A stretch of DNA of 64,000 nt. Source: Marinirhabdus sp963799365 (lineage in GTDB: Bacteria; Bacteroidota; Bacteroidia; Flavobacteriales; Flavobacteriaceae). The notes below the pieces were generated by a model, which did no database searches, was not told the DNA's origin, and saw only the letters and a program-made list of their open reading frames with translations. This document shows positions 26,493 to 35,350 of the stretch, in pieces (position 1 is the first letter of the stretch; each line of letters opens with the position of its first letter). The position numbers and the translations under genes are program-made. The DNA is taken from the NCBI GenBank assembly GCA_963799365.1, contig CAWCWV010000015.1, forward strand, positions 375,476 to 439,475, given 5' to 3'.

Positions 26493-27110
26493 CTAAATTT
26501 CCAGACTTCCCTTCCCTTCCCTAATTAAAACAGGTTCAGCACCTGTTAAATCAATAACTGTAGAAGGTATGTTTCCTCCATAGCCGCCATCTATAACAAC
26601 ATCCACAAGCTTCTCCCATTTCTCGTAGATAAGTTCGGGGTCTGTAGTGTATTCTATAACTTCATCTTCATCTTTAATAGATGTTGAAATAATTGGATTT
26701 CCTAATCCTCTAACTAAAGCGAGAGCAATGGCATTATCTGGAACCCGAATACCTACTTCTTTTTTCTTTTTAAAAACGGTTGGAAGGTTATTATTCCCAG
26801 GCAGAATAAAAGTATAAGGTCCTGGTAAGGCTCGTTTTAGTAATTTGAAGGTAGCAGAATCAATTTGCTTTACATAATCGCTTAAGTTGCTTAGATCTTC
26901 GCATACAAAGGAGAAGTTTGCTTTTTCTAGTTTGACACCTTTAAGCTGGGCAACTCTTTCCAGCGCTCGGTTATTGGTGATATCACACCCTAATGCATAG
27001 ACTGTATCACTAGGATAGATGACCAAGCCTCCGTTGCGAAGCACATCCACCACTTTCTTGATGTCCTTGGGGTTTGTATTTTCTTCGTAAATTTTAATGA
27101 ATTGTGCCAT
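26493..27110 (-). CDS. Sua5/YciO/YrdC family protein (L-threonylcarbamoyladenylate synthase type)
   Basis: A 205-residue YrdC-fold protein, which by family makes threonylcarbamoyl-AMP for the t6A37 tRNA modification. Seen are LRNGGLVIYPSDTVYALGCD, the basic ATP/bicarbonate region RVAQLKGVKLEK, LPGPYTFILPG, VGIRVPDN and PIISTSIKDED. It lacks the Sua5 C-terminal domain, so it is the short form. The YciO subgroup differs in the KxR site; here LKGVKLEK is less canonical than KxRp, so YciO rather than true TsaC is possible. Confidence 0.82.
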   Translation of the reverse strand: MAQFIKIYEENTNPKDIKKVVDVLRNGGLVIYPSDTVYALGCDITNNRALERVAQLKGVKLEKANFSFVCEDLSNLSDYVKQIDSATFKLLKRALPGPYTFILPGNNNLPTVFKKKKEVGIRVPDNAIALALVRGLGNPIISTSIKDEDEVIEYTTDPELIYEKWEKLVDVVIDGGYGGNIPSTVIDLTGAEPVLIREGKGSLEI

Positions 27111-27185
27111 TGCCTACTTTTTAATTTTAAAGATACGATAGGAAAAATTTAAATCCCAAAAAACATTTTCCAAATCCCAAAAAAT

Positions 27186-27401
27186 TTAGGAATCGGTGCG
27201 AGTAACTTCACGCTCCAATTTCAAAACCATATCACCATTTTCCTGCTCAATATAGAGCGCTTTATTGCCTGCTTCTCCTTTTCGGGTTACTTGAGTTCCT
27301 TTAATGGTTTTAGTGATTTCCTGGGTATAGGTAGCGGTTACTTTTCCTTTAGCGGTTCCATTGCCCCATTTCCATTGTACGTTTGTTCCTTCTTTTATCA
27401 T
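27186..27401 (-). CDS. Small HVA1/TUDOR-like protein (DUF2945)
   Basis: A 71-residue soluble protein. MIKEGTNVQWKWGNGTAKGKV is the typical start of the DUF2945/HVA1 family, a small beta-barrel of Tudor type, and RKGEAGNKALYIEQENGDMVLK completes the domain. No signal peptide. Function unknown; family members are often stress-linked. It lies on the minus strand 75 bases before the Sua5-type gene. Confidence 0.78.
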   Translation of the reverse strand: MIKEGTNVQWKWGNGTAKGKVTATYTQEITKTIKGTQVTRKGEAGNKALYIEQENGDMVLKLEREVTRTDS

Positions 27402-27518
27402 TTTTTATTTTAAAGATAAAAAAGGTCGTTGAAAATGCAGTCTAGTCTAACAAGCTATTAACATTTTATGTAAACAGAAAGTTTAGCTCTTAAAAGATTT
27501 TTTTAATCTAATTAACCA

Positions 27519-27785
27519 TCTCCCCACTATTAACTCACCAATTATCTGATTTTCTAACTCCCCAATGAACCAATTACCCAATTCCCCAATTCACCAACTC
27601 ACCAATTCCCCAATTCACCAATTCACCAACTCACCAATTCACTAATTCACCAATTACCCAATTACCCAATTACCTAATTCACTAATTAACTAATTCACTA
27701 ATACCCCAATTCACCAACTCTCTAATTCACCAACTCACTAATTCACTAATTCACTAATTAACTAATTAACTAATTCACTAATTTA
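27519..27785 (-). repeat. Degenerate octamer tandem array, about 33 units
   Basis: Most of the 380-base gap between 27402 and 27782 is one array with strict 8-bp period, plus-strand consensus AATTCACC with units such as AATTCCCC, AACTCACC, AATTACCC and AATTCACT. The array runs directly into the stop codon of the DinB-like gene (27785-27783). On that gene's strand it reads as repeated GTGAATTA/GGTGAATT and holds stop codons in every frame. Nothing is seen in 27402-27518 beyond AT-rich sequence. Confidence 0.9.
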
Positions 27786-28307
27786 TCTCCCCAAAACATT
27801 TTTAATATGTGCTAAGTGATGCTTACTGTGCCAAGCATAGATCAAGGCGTTTTCTTTTAGCGAGGTAGGCACTTCTTTATCGGGATGTTGATAAGTTCTC
27901 TCCCATTGTTCTTCCGTAAATGATTTCAGCAAATATGTTATTTTGCTATGAATAACCTCTACGTGTGTTAATGACCATGCAATGGGCATTGTGTGATTTT
28001 CATTTAATGAAGCCCAAGATTTTTCATCATATGCTTTTATAGTTGGATTATCCTCTGTAAGCGCCCATTTAAATCGAATATAGCTATGTTGGTGGCTATC
28101 GGCTATGTGGTGAATTAATTGCTTGATAGTCCAACCCCCTGGTCTGTATTGCTGCTGAAAGGTTTCTTCTGGTAAATGCGCCGTTAGCAATCTTAATTGT
28201 TCAGGAAAAATTTCAAGAGTGGTGATGGCATTTTGTAGGACTTCTTCTGAAATTTCTTCAGACAGTTTAAACTGGCCTATTGGATATTTTAAAGCTTCTA
28301 TGTTCAT
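27783..28307 (-). CDS. DinB/YfiT family putative metal-dependent enzyme
   Basis: A 174-residue four-helix DinB-superfamily protein, closest to the YfiT/BstA group (bacillithiol S-transferase-like). GGWTIKQLIHHIADSHQHSY holds the first His ligand region, and YAWHSKHHLAHIKNVLGR the C-terminal His pair. LPEETFQQQYRPGGWT and NENHTMPIAWS are usual subgroup segments. The real substrate in Bacteroidota is unknown; hydrolase or thiol transferase are both possible. The octamer array begins at its stop codon. Confidence 0.85.
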   Translation of the reverse strand: MNIEALKYPIGQFKLSEEISEEVLQNAITTLEIFPEQLRLLTAHLPEETFQQQYRPGGWTIKQLIHHIADSHQHSYIRFKWALTEDNPTIKAYDEKSWASLNENHTMPIAWSLTHVEVIHSKITYLLKSFTEEQWERTYQHPDKEVPTSLKENALIYAWHSKHHLAHIKNVLGR

Positions 28308-28321
28308 ATAGTAAAAATAAA

Positions 28322-28351
28322 AAACGCTTCAGTTTCCTGAAACGCTTTTAA
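28322..28351 (-). terminator. Intrinsic terminator upstream of the DinB-like gene
   Basis: On the minus strand AAAGCGTTTCAG pairs with CTGAAGCGTTTT (two G-U pairs, loop of 4) and ends in a T-run. It closes the immunophilin gene. Confidence 0.75.
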
Positions 28352-28375
28352 TAATTGTTCTTTACAAATTGTGAA

Positions 28376-29311
28376 TTATTTTTTTACATTCACTAATTCT
28401 ACATCAAAAACCAGGGTAGCATTTGGTGGTATAACACCACCGGCACCTTGTGCTCCATATCCTAAGTGACTTGGAATTACAAAACGTGCTTTGTCGCCAA
28501 CGTTTAATAACTGAATACCTTCGTCCCAACCTGCAATTACATTACCCATCCCTACTGGAAAATCAATTGGATTACCTCTTTTGTAAGACGAATCGAATAC
28601 GCCTCCATCTGCAAACATTCCTTTGTAATGTACAGAGACATTATTTCCAGCTTCTGCTTTTACACCGTCTCCTTTTTGGATGATTTGATATCTCAAACCA
28701 CTTTCAGTTTCTTCAAATCCTTCTGAAAGGCTTGTCAATAATTCCTTTTGTGAGTTTAAAGCAGCTGCTTCTCTTTCAGCTTTGGCTCCATTAAAATTTC
28801 TGAAACTTTCCACAGCATTCCAGGCCTGTGCTTCTTCGCCTACTCTAATAATTTCAACTTTCTGAAGTGTATCGCCCTGAGCAATACTATCTACAACATC
28901 TTGTCCTTCTATCACTTTTCCAAAAACAGTATGCTTATTATCCAACCAGGGAGTTGCTACGTGGGTGATAAAAAACTGACTTCCATTAGTTGCTTTTCCA
29001 GAATTTGCCATTGAAAAAATCCCAGGGGTATCGTGACGCAAATCCTTATGAAACTCATCATCAAAATTATATCCAGGGCCGCCAGCTCCAGTTCCGTCAG
29101 GATCTCCTCCCTGTACCATAAAATCTGGTATCACCCGGTGAAATGTTAATCCATCATAGTATGGAGTTCCTTGTGGTTTGGCTTTATTTTCCAAGTTTCC
29201 TTCGGCTAGTGCTACAAAGTTACCAACCGTTCCCGGGGTTTTTTTATAGGTTAACTGGCCTAGTATTTCACCTTTTTCAGTAGTTATCTTTGCGTAGATT
29301 CCGTCTTGCAT
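28376..29311 (-). CDS. Dual peptidylprolyl isomerase: cyclophilin-FKBP fusion
   Basis: A 311-residue two-domain proline isomerase. Residues 1-150 are a cyclophilin: YYDGLTFHRVIPDFMVQGGD, FDDEFHKDLRHDTPG, FSMANSGKATNGSQFFIT and WLDNKHTVFGKVIEG. A helical linker (about 165-200) leads to an FKBP domain at about 205-311: VSVHYKGMFADGGVFDSSY, PIDFPVGMGNVIAGWDEGI and RFVIPSHLGYGAQGAGGVIPPNA. Active-site residues of both domains are present. No signal peptide is visible, so it should fold proteins in the cytoplasm. This order (cyclophilin first) corresponds to the CFBP class of dual immunophilins. Confidence 0.92.
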   Translation of the reverse strand: MQDGIYAKITTEKGEILGQLTYKKTPGTVGNFVALAEGNLENKAKPQGTPYYDGLTFHRVIPDFMVQGGDPDGTGAGGPGYNFDDEFHKDLRHDTPGIFSMANSGKATNGSQFFITHVATPWLDNKHTVFGKVIEGQDVVDSIAQGDTLQKVEIIRVGEEAQAWNAVESFRNFNGAKAEREAAALNSQKELLTSLSEGFEETESGLRYQIIQKGDGVKAEAGNNVSVHYKGMFADGGVFDSSYKRGNPIDFPVGMGNVIAGWDEGIQLLNVGDKARFVIPSHLGYGAQGAGGVIPPNATLVFDVELVNVKK

Positions 29312-29354
29312 TTCTTTGATTTTAAATGATTTTTCGCTTCAGTAAATAGAGGCG

Positions 29355-29362
29355 CAAAGGTA
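29355..29362 (-). promoter_or_regulatory. Putative -7 box for the immunophilin gene
   Basis: TACCTTTG on the minus strand, 44 bases upstream of the ATG at 29311. Confidence 0.4.
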
Positions 29363-29516
29363 CTAAATTCTACTTTCAAAATCTTTACTTCAACTTCAGA
29401 ATACTCTTCAAATAAGACAATTTCAGCAAACTTTATAAAAACTTTAAGAGACTGTTTCACTGCAGTGGCTACTTTTACGGACTTAATTTTTAACAAACTT
29501 TAAAATTTCAGAAAAA

Positions 29517-30722
29517 ATGACACACCAAGACCTTTTGGCCGTAGCGCAGGAGTTTGGAAATCCTGTTTATGTGTATAACGCCTCAATTATGGAAGCACAA
29601 TACAAACGTTTGGCGAAGGCTTTTAAAGGTGTGAAAAAGGTGAAATTTAACTATGCTGTTAAAGCATTGTCTAATATTTCAGTTTTAAAAGTGTTGAATA
29701 GTTTTGGATGCGGTATGGATACTGTTTCCATTCAAGAAGTACGTTTGGCTTTGGAGGCAGGTGTTCCTGCCGAAGACATTATCTTCACTCCTAATGGAGT
29801 TTCATTAAAGGAATTAGAAAAAGCCAAAGAATTTGGTGTACAAATAAACATCGACAACCTTTCTATTTTAGAGCAGTTTGGAACACTCTATCCTAAAACG
29901 CCAGTTTGCATCAGGATTAATCCGCATGTAATGGCAGGTGGAAATACAAATATATCGGTTGGACACATTGATAGTAAATTTGGTATTTCCATACACCAAT
30001 TGCCACATATTGAGCGTATTGTAAAAAATACAGGGATGCATATAAATGGAATTCACATGCATACAGGTAGTGATATTTTGGATATTGATGTGTTTTTATA
30101 TGCCTCGGAAATTTTATTTGATACTGCTAAACATTTTAAAGATTTAGAATTTATAGATTTTGGCAGCGGATTTAAAGTTCCTTACAAAGAAGGGGATATT
30201 GAAACCAATGTTGAAGAAATGGGTAAAAAATTAACCCAACGCTTCAACGAGTTTTGTAAAAACTACGGTAGGGATTTAACGTTAGCTTTCGAACCCGGGA
30301 AGTTTCTTGTAAGCGAAGCTGGAAAATTTTTAGTACAAGTAAATGTAGTAAAGCAAACAACATCTACCGTTTTTGCGCAAGTGGATAGCGGCTTTAATCA
30401 TTTAATCCGCCCGATGCTCTACAATTCTCAACACCATATAGAAAATATAAGCAACCCTAAAGGTCGTGAACGTTTTTATAGTGTGGTAGGCTATATCTGT
30501 GAGACCGATACTTTTGCTAATAATCGTAGAATTTCCGAAATTACAGAAGGTGATATCCTTGCCTTTCACAATGCGGGAGCTTATTGTTTTTCGATGGCCA
30601 GCAATTATAACAGCCGCTACCGCCCTGCCGAAGTGCTTTGGTACAAAGGCAAAGCACATATCGTAAGAAAGCGTGAAAAATTTGAAGATCTAGTGGCGAA
30701 TCAGGTTACAATAATACTATAA
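29517..30722 (+). CDS. lysA: Diaminopimelate decarboxylase
   Basis: A 401-residue PLP enzyme of alanine racemase-like fold that makes lysine from meso-diaminopimelate. FNYAVKALSNISVLK carries the Schiff-base Lys, INPHVMAGGNTNISVGH and GIHMHTGSDILD the PLP phosphate and His stack, FGSGFKVPY the Gly-rich loop, and YICETDTFANNR plus GAYCFSMASNYNSRYRPAEV the residues given by the partner subunit. Length is usual. It converges on the EEP gene, with two bases between stops. Confidence 0.93.
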   Translation: MTHQDLLAVAQEFGNPVYVYNASIMEAQYKRLAKAFKGVKKVKFNYAVKALSNISVLKVLNSFGCGMDTVSIQEVRLALEAGVPAEDIIFTPNGVSLKELEKAKEFGVQINIDNLSILEQFGTLYPKTPVCIRINPHVMAGGNTNISVGHIDSKFGISIHQLPHIERIVKNTGMHINGIHMHTGSDILDIDVFLYASEILFDTAKHFKDLEFIDFGSGFKVPYKEGDIETNVEEMGKKLTQRFNEFCKNYGRDLTLAFEPGKFLVSEAGKFLVQVNVVKQTTSTVFAQVDSGFNHLIRPMLYNSQHHIENISNPKGRERFYSVVGYICETDTFANNRRISEITEGDILAFHNAGAYCFSMASNYNSRYRPAEVLWYKGKAHIVRKREKFEDLVANQVTIIL

Positions 30723-30724
30723 AC

Positions 30725-31753
30725 TTACTCCCAAGTAAGGGTAGCTTTTATGGGATAATGATCTGAAAAGGTAGTGTCTATGCGTTCAAAATTTAATACT
30801 TCAAAAGTTGGCGAAGTGAAAATATAGTCTATCCGCATCGGAAAAAAATCGAAGGTAAAAGTCGTTCCCAACCCATTACCCTTTTCTAAAAACGCATCGT
30901 TCATCGTATCGCCCAAAAGTTGATATACAAATGAAAATGGTGTATTATTAAAATCGCCCATCAATACCGTTGGATAGCGAGATTTTGTTTTGTGTGCGAT
31001 AATTTTTTCGGCTTGTCGTTCCTGCTTTGCAAATGCTGAGGACAATCGCTTTCGAACCCGTGTTTTATCCTCTTCCTGCAATTCCTCTACAGAGGGTTTT
31101 ATGCCAAAGGATTGCAAATGTAAATTATATACTCGAACGGTGTCTTTTCCTACCACTACATCGGCATATAGGGTATTGTTAAAGGTGTCTTCAAAATCGA
31201 AAGCACCAGTGTTTATCAATTTATACTTGGAAAAAATAGCGTGACCTAACTTATGATTTTCCTTACCATAATGTTTGTAGCTGTAGGGATAGTCTGAAAA
31301 ATCTGTTGTGTTTTTCTCATAGTATTCCTGAAGGCAAAGAATGTCTGGTTTTTCATTTTTTAAAATTTCAGAAAGTACTCTAGAGGTTTCATCCACGTTC
31401 CCTTGATCTTCATACAAGTTGAACAATCTTACATTATAAGATAAAACAGAGAGCGTTTTTTGAGACTCCTTTGCATCACCTTCCGAAGAAAATTTATAAA
31501 AAGGATTAAAAATAAAATAGGCTAATATTAAAGTAATCGCTGGAAGTAAGAAAATTCGTTTTCTTCTTAAAATCCAATACACCAAAAAGATAGCATTGAG
31601 CCATAACAATGGTAAAACAACAAGGCTTAACAACGATAAATTAGGAAATTTTTCTGGAGAAATGTATGGTAAAAAGAAAGATATAAGTAACAAAAATGCC
31701 ACTATGGAATTTATCCAAAAGAGTACTTTACCGAAAAACCCCAAATTTTTCAA
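30725..31753 (-). CDS. Membrane-anchored endonuclease/exonuclease/phosphatase family protein
   Basis: A 342-residue protein with two or three N-terminal transmembrane helices (about 10-95) and an extracytoplasmic EEP domain from about 100. The domain shows LSVLSYNVRLFN (Asn), DILCLQEYYEK (metal Glu), YNLHLQSFG, VLMGDFNNTPFS (Asp-x-Asn) and RIDYIFTS with the final SDHYPIKATL. All EEP catalytic residues are in place. Substrate may be nucleic acid or a phospholipid. It follows the rhomboid pair by 4 bases on the minus strand and is probably in the same transcript. Confidence 0.88.
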   Translation of the reverse strand: MKNLGFFGKVLFWINSIVAFLLLISFFLPYISPEKFPNLSLLSLVVLPLLWLNAIFLVYWILRRKRIFLLPAITLILAYFIFNPFYKFSSEGDAKESQKTLSVLSYNVRLFNLYEDQGNVDETSRVLSEILKNEKPDILCLQEYYEKNTTDFSDYPYSYKHYGKENHKLGHAIFSKYKLINTGAFDFEDTFNNTLYADVVVGKDTVRVYNLHLQSFGIKPSVEELQEEDKTRVRKRLSSAFAKQERQAEKIIAHKTKSRYPTVLMGDFNNTPFSFVYQLLGDTMNDAFLEKGNGLGTTFTFDFFPMRIDYIFTSPTFEVLNFERIDTTFSDHYPIKATLTWE

Positions 31754-31757
31754 TCGT

Positions 31758-32633
31758 CTAATCTTTACCTGCTTTAAATAGAAAATCCTTTTCAGCTTTT
31801 GTTAAACTCTCATAGCCACTCTTGCCAATTTTATCTAGGATAGCATCTACTTTTTTTTGTGTAGTATTCTTGTCTGCCCCACCACCAGAACGTGGAGTCG
31901 CCTTTGTTGTTGTTGTGCGATGTACCTTTTTAAATGGTTTTTGTTTTCGGGTTTTAAAGAGGTTTACAAACCAATCCATAAAATTCTCGAACCATTTCCC
32001 AATATCATTCCCTTTTAAAAGCTGAGAACCGTACACATATCCAAAAAGAGCGCCCCCCATATGCGCTAACATGCCTCCAGGATTTCCACCACTTGGCAAT
32101 CTTATGAGGTCTAGTAAGACTAAAAATAACGCTATTTTCCATAGCTTGATGTTCCATTTAAAAATGCGCATTTCAGCATTTGGAGTATACGTGGCTATAA
32201 AAACCATCATCGCTGTCACTGCTCCAGATGCGCCAATGAGATAACTTCTGGAATTTTCAAAAACTGGAAATATATTATAAGATACTACGTATAACAATCC
32301 GCCAAATAATGCTCCTAAGAGATACACCGTTAAAAATCGTTTACCATCAAAAAGATTGAGCACAAAGTTTCCAAACCAGTACAGCCAAAGCATATTAAAG
32401 AGCAAATGCCAGAACCCAAAATGAATAAATGCATATGTAATGAACGCCCAGGGTTGAATAATTAAATCACCAACAGCATCAGGTAACACAAACCATTTAA
32501 CCAAACTTACTGGCGCTAGCTGTATAAAAAAAGCAACTAGATTTACCACCAAGAAAATCGCCAAATTAATAACAATTAGCTTTATAATAATGCTTGAAGT
32601 TTTAAACTGATATGAAAGATTTTGTGTATTCAT
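31758..32633 (-). CDS. Rhomboid intramembrane serine protease (second of a pair)
   Basis: A rhomboid of about 291 residues from ATG 32633; an ATG at 32645, inside the end of the upstream gene, is also possible. Six membrane helices fill residues 15-215. IHFGFWHLLFNMLWLYWFG has the conserved His and Asn of helix 2, YLIGASGAVTAMMV the GxSG nucleophile Ser, and LAHMGGALFGYVYGSQL the catalytic His. The basic C-terminal tail (about 220-291) ends in an adaptor-like helical stretch. Its neighbour is another rhomboid; the pair may divide substrates or form a partnership. Confidence 0.92.
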   Translation of the reverse strand: MNTQNLSYQFKTSSIIIKLIVINLAIFLVVNLVAFFIQLAPVSLVKWFVLPDAVGDLIIQPWAFITYAFIHFGFWHLLFNMLWLYWFGNFVLNLFDGKRFLTVYLLGALFGGLLYVVSYNIFPVFENSRSYLIGASGAVTAMMVFIATYTPNAEMRIFKWNIKLWKIALFLVLLDLIRLPSGGNPGGMLAHMGGALFGYVYGSQLLKGNDIGKWFENFMDWFVNLFKTRKQKPFKKVHRTTTTKATPRSGGGADKNTTQKKVDAILDKIGKSGYESLTKAEKDFLFKAGKD

Positions 32634-32635
32634 AT

Positions 32636-33412
32636 TTAGTTCCATCGGGTTTTATCAAAACTATTCTTTTTCCAGTAATAGGACATTATAAAACCTGCTA
32701 GTGCTCCCCCAATGTGAGCAAAATGAGCAATAGGGCCTATAGAATACGAAGTTAATCCAAAAAATAAGTCGATACATAAAACCCCTGGTACAAAATACTT
32801 CGCTTTAATAGGAATGGGTAAAAATATAAGCATTAATGGGGTATTCGGGAAGGTCATCGCGAAGGCAACCAGCACTCCATATAAGGCACCAGAAGCTCCT
32901 AGCATTGTGCCATAATAAGGATTTGTCAATTTAAAGAATAAATTTTCACCTACCACATTTTTTAAATTAAGTAAAGCTCCATTATTATTACTCTCTAGAA
33001 CTGCAATTACATCAGCTTTATCTATTCCTAATGCTACAATATCATTTAAGGTACTACTGTACTGAAAATATAATATACCTATATACAACAACAGTGACCC
33101 CAATCCAGCCGAAATATAAAAGAAAATAAACTTTTTCTTTCCCCACATCTGTTCCAATGGCGTACCAAACATCCATACGCCAAACATATTAAAAAGGATA
33201 TGATAAAATACAATACCACCACCCTGTTGGTAACTGGCGTGCATAAACATATGCGTAATAATTTGCCAAGGTTTAAACCCATCATTCAACGGAAAATGCA
33301 TGGCAAACAGGCTGTTCATAAAATCGCCATTTGAGCCAATAAGCAATGTTGCCACCCAAAAAATAACGTTTATAATAATTATGTGCTTAACTGTATCGCT
33401 AATTCCTCTCAT
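32636..33412 (-). CDS. Rhomboid intramembrane serine protease (first of a pair)
   Basis: A 258-residue rhomboid starting at ATG 33412 (MRGISDTVKHIIIINVIFWV); the frame also opens at GTG 33463, directly after the mutL stop, but nothing homologous is coded there. Conserved parts: WQIITHMFMHASYQQGG, then IVFYHILFNMFGVWMFG (His, Asn), LGASGALYGVLVAF (Ser) and IAHFAHIGGALAGF (His). An inserted loop of about 50 residues between helices 3 and 4 (NDIVALGIDKADVIAVLESN) is longer than in the second rhomboid. Same transcript direction as mutL. Confidence 0.92.
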   Translation of the reverse strand: MRGISDTVKHIIIINVIFWVATLLIGSNGDFMNSLFAMHFPLNDGFKPWQIITHMFMHASYQQGGGIVFYHILFNMFGVWMFGTPLEQMWGKKKFIFFYISAGLGSLLLYIGILYFQYSSTLNDIVALGIDKADVIAVLESNNNGALLNLKNVVGENLFFKLTNPYYGTMLGASGALYGVLVAFAMTFPNTPLMLIFLPIPIKAKYFVPGVLCIDLFFGLTSYSIGPIAHFAHIGGALAGFIMSYYWKKNSFDKTRWN

Positions 33413-33463
33413 ATGTATTACCCGCGAAGGCGAATATCTTTTTGAACCCAAACCCGGGTTCAC

Positions 33464-35341
33464 TTAATTAAACTTCCTATCCAACTCATTGGTGTCAATA
33501 GTGACCAAAACTGGTCTGTTATCTGGAGAAACACTAGGTTCTTTACAGGCAAATAGCCTGTTTACCAAATGTTCCTGCGCTTCTTTGTTTAAAGGCATTC
33601 CCGTTTTTATCGCCATGCTTTTTGCCATGCTTTTTGCCAATAAATCGTTTTGACTAAACCCCGCATCTGGTACTTCTTCTCTAATATCGTTTACCAATTG
33701 TGCTAAGATAGTTTCTGCCTGACTTTCGGTTACTGCAACAGGAATTCCTTTAATTTCAAGGTGTTGTGTATTAATTTCTGAAAAAGCAAAACCTGTATGC
33801 TCCAACTGTTCCTGGATCTTATGTAAAATTTCAAGATCTGGCTTGGAAAATTGAAGTTGTAAAGGAAATAACAATTGCTGGCTTACTGCTTCCTGAACTG
33901 TAATATTTTTTAATAATTCTTCATACAAGACCCTATAATGCGCCAAATGCTGATGAATCACTAACATCCCATTCTTAATAGCACTTACTATATACTTTTG
34001 CTGTAACTGAAACGTAGTGAACTGATTTTCATTTTCTGAAGTAGAAAATAAACTACCCGTTATTTCGTCACTTTCAAATTCGATTGCGTCTGTTGAAGTT
34101 GCCTGACTTCTTTCTGCTGAAGGAAACGAAGTGTTTGTTGCATCTTTCAGCCCAACATACAACGATTCCCAATGCTGTTGTTTCTCTCTTTTAAAGGGAA
34201 AGTTGATATTTCCTTGTCGTGGTTTACGATCGTCTACAAAAGGATTAAAGTCGCTATCCACTTCAATTTTGGGCGCTGTAGGCTGTTTTTTACTGTATTC
34301 GTAAGGTGTTTCAAATCCAGTATCTTTATTGAAATCGAGTACCGGAGCTACACTAAACTGTCCCAAACTGTGTTTTACCGTAGCGCGAAGCATGGCATAA
34401 ATACTATGCTCATCATCAAATTTAATTTCAGTTTTTGTAGGATGAATGTTAATGTCGATAGATTTGGTGTTTACATCCAAAAAAAGAAAATAGCCTGGAT
34501 GTGTGCCTGGCCTCAGCAAGCCTTCAAAAGCTGAGCTTACTGCGTGATGCAAATAAGAACTCTTTATAAAGCGATCGTTCACAAAAAAGAATTGTTCTCC
34601 CCTGCTCTTTTTTCCGAATTCTGGTTTTAGTACAAATCCTGAAACTTTTACAATTTCGGTTTCTTCGGAAACGGGTACCAGTTTTTCATTGGTTTTAGTT
34701 CCAAAAATGTTTACAATACGTTGTCTGGAGTTGCTCGCTGGTAAATTGAATACATCACTGCCATTGTGTACCATGGAAAATTCTATCTGCGGGTGTGCCA
34801 GCGCCACACGGTGAAACTCGTCAATAATGTGGCGGGTTTCCACTGGATTACTTTTAAGAAAATTTCGGCGGGCGGGAATGTTATAAAACAAATTCTTTAC
34901 TGAAATTGTTGTACCAGTGGGAACTACTGCGGGTTCTTGTTCGGTAACATGGCTTCCTTCGATGGAAATAGTTGTGCCAATTTCAGCATCGTCTGTTTTG
35001 GTTTTAAGTTGTACGTGGGCAATAGCAGCAATAGATGCCAATGCCTCTCCCCGAAAACCTTTGGTGTGAAGATTAAAAAGATCGTCTGCAACTTTTATTT
35101 TGCTTGTGGCATGACGCTCAAAACACAATCTGGCATCAGTGGTAGACATTCCCAAGCCATTATCTGTTACTTGCACAAGTGTTTTTCCTGCATCTTTAAC
35201 TACTAAAGTAATGATGGAGGCTTTTGCATCAATGGCATTTTCCAATAATTCCTTTACAACCGAAGCTGGGCGTTGCACCACTTCTCCGGCAGCAATTTGG
35301 TTGGCAACATGATCTGGTAATAAGGCTATAATATCTGCCAT
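33464..35341 (-). CDS. mutL: DNA mismatch repair protein MutL
   Basis: A 625-residue MutL. The N-terminal GHKL ATPase is complete: DHVANQIAAGEVVQRPASVV, KELLENAIDAKAS, VTDNGLGM, HATSKI, TKGFRGEALASIAA and VPTGTTISVKNLFYNIPARR. The C-terminal dimerisation domain starts near 430. The endonuclease motif DQHAxxERxxYE is degenerate: the corresponding stretch is VIHQHLAHYRVLYEEL (Asp to His, Glu to Tyr), and the CPHGRP motif is replaced by SPDNRP. It therefore looks like a MutL without nuclease activity. The gene is followed by rhomboid genes and preceded by a small membrane protein gene. Confidence 0.95.
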   Translation of the reverse strand: MADIIALLPDHVANQIAAGEVVQRPASVVKELLENAIDAKASIITLVVKDAGKTLVQVTDNGLGMSTTDARLCFERHATSKIKVADDLFNLHTKGFRGEALASIAAIAHVQLKTKTDDAEIGTTISIEGSHVTEQEPAVVPTGTTISVKNLFYNIPARRNFLKSNPVETRHIIDEFHRVALAHPQIEFSMVHNGSDVFNLPASNSRQRIVNIFGTKTNEKLVPVSEETEIVKVSGFVLKPEFGKKSRGEQFFFVNDRFIKSSYLHHAVSSAFEGLLRPGTHPGYFLFLDVNTKSIDINIHPTKTEIKFDDEHSIYAMLRATVKHSLGQFSVAPVLDFNKDTGFETPYEYSKKQPTAPKIEVDSDFNPFVDDRKPRQGNINFPFKREKQQHWESLYVGLKDATNTSFPSAERSQATSTDAIEFESDEITGSLFSTSENENQFTTFQLQQKYIVSAIKNGMLVIHQHLAHYRVLYEELLKNITVQEAVSQQLLFPLQLQFSKPDLEILHKIQEQLEHTGFAFSEINTQHLEIKGIPVAVTESQAETILAQLVNDIREEVPDAGFSQNDLLAKSMAKSMAIKTGMPLNKEAQEHLVNRLFACKEPSVSPDNRPVLVTIDTNELDRKFN

Positions 35342-35350
35342 GTAAATAGG

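Noticed and set aside
27519..27782. Octamer region considered as a CRISPR or coding repeat
   Set aside because: No spacers; the 8-bp period breaks reading frames and stops occur in each frame.
29284..29496. Lys-rich 70-residue minus-strand frame before the immunophilin gene
   Set aside because: Overlaps the immunophilin start and its -7 box; composition reflects AT-rich intergenic DNA.
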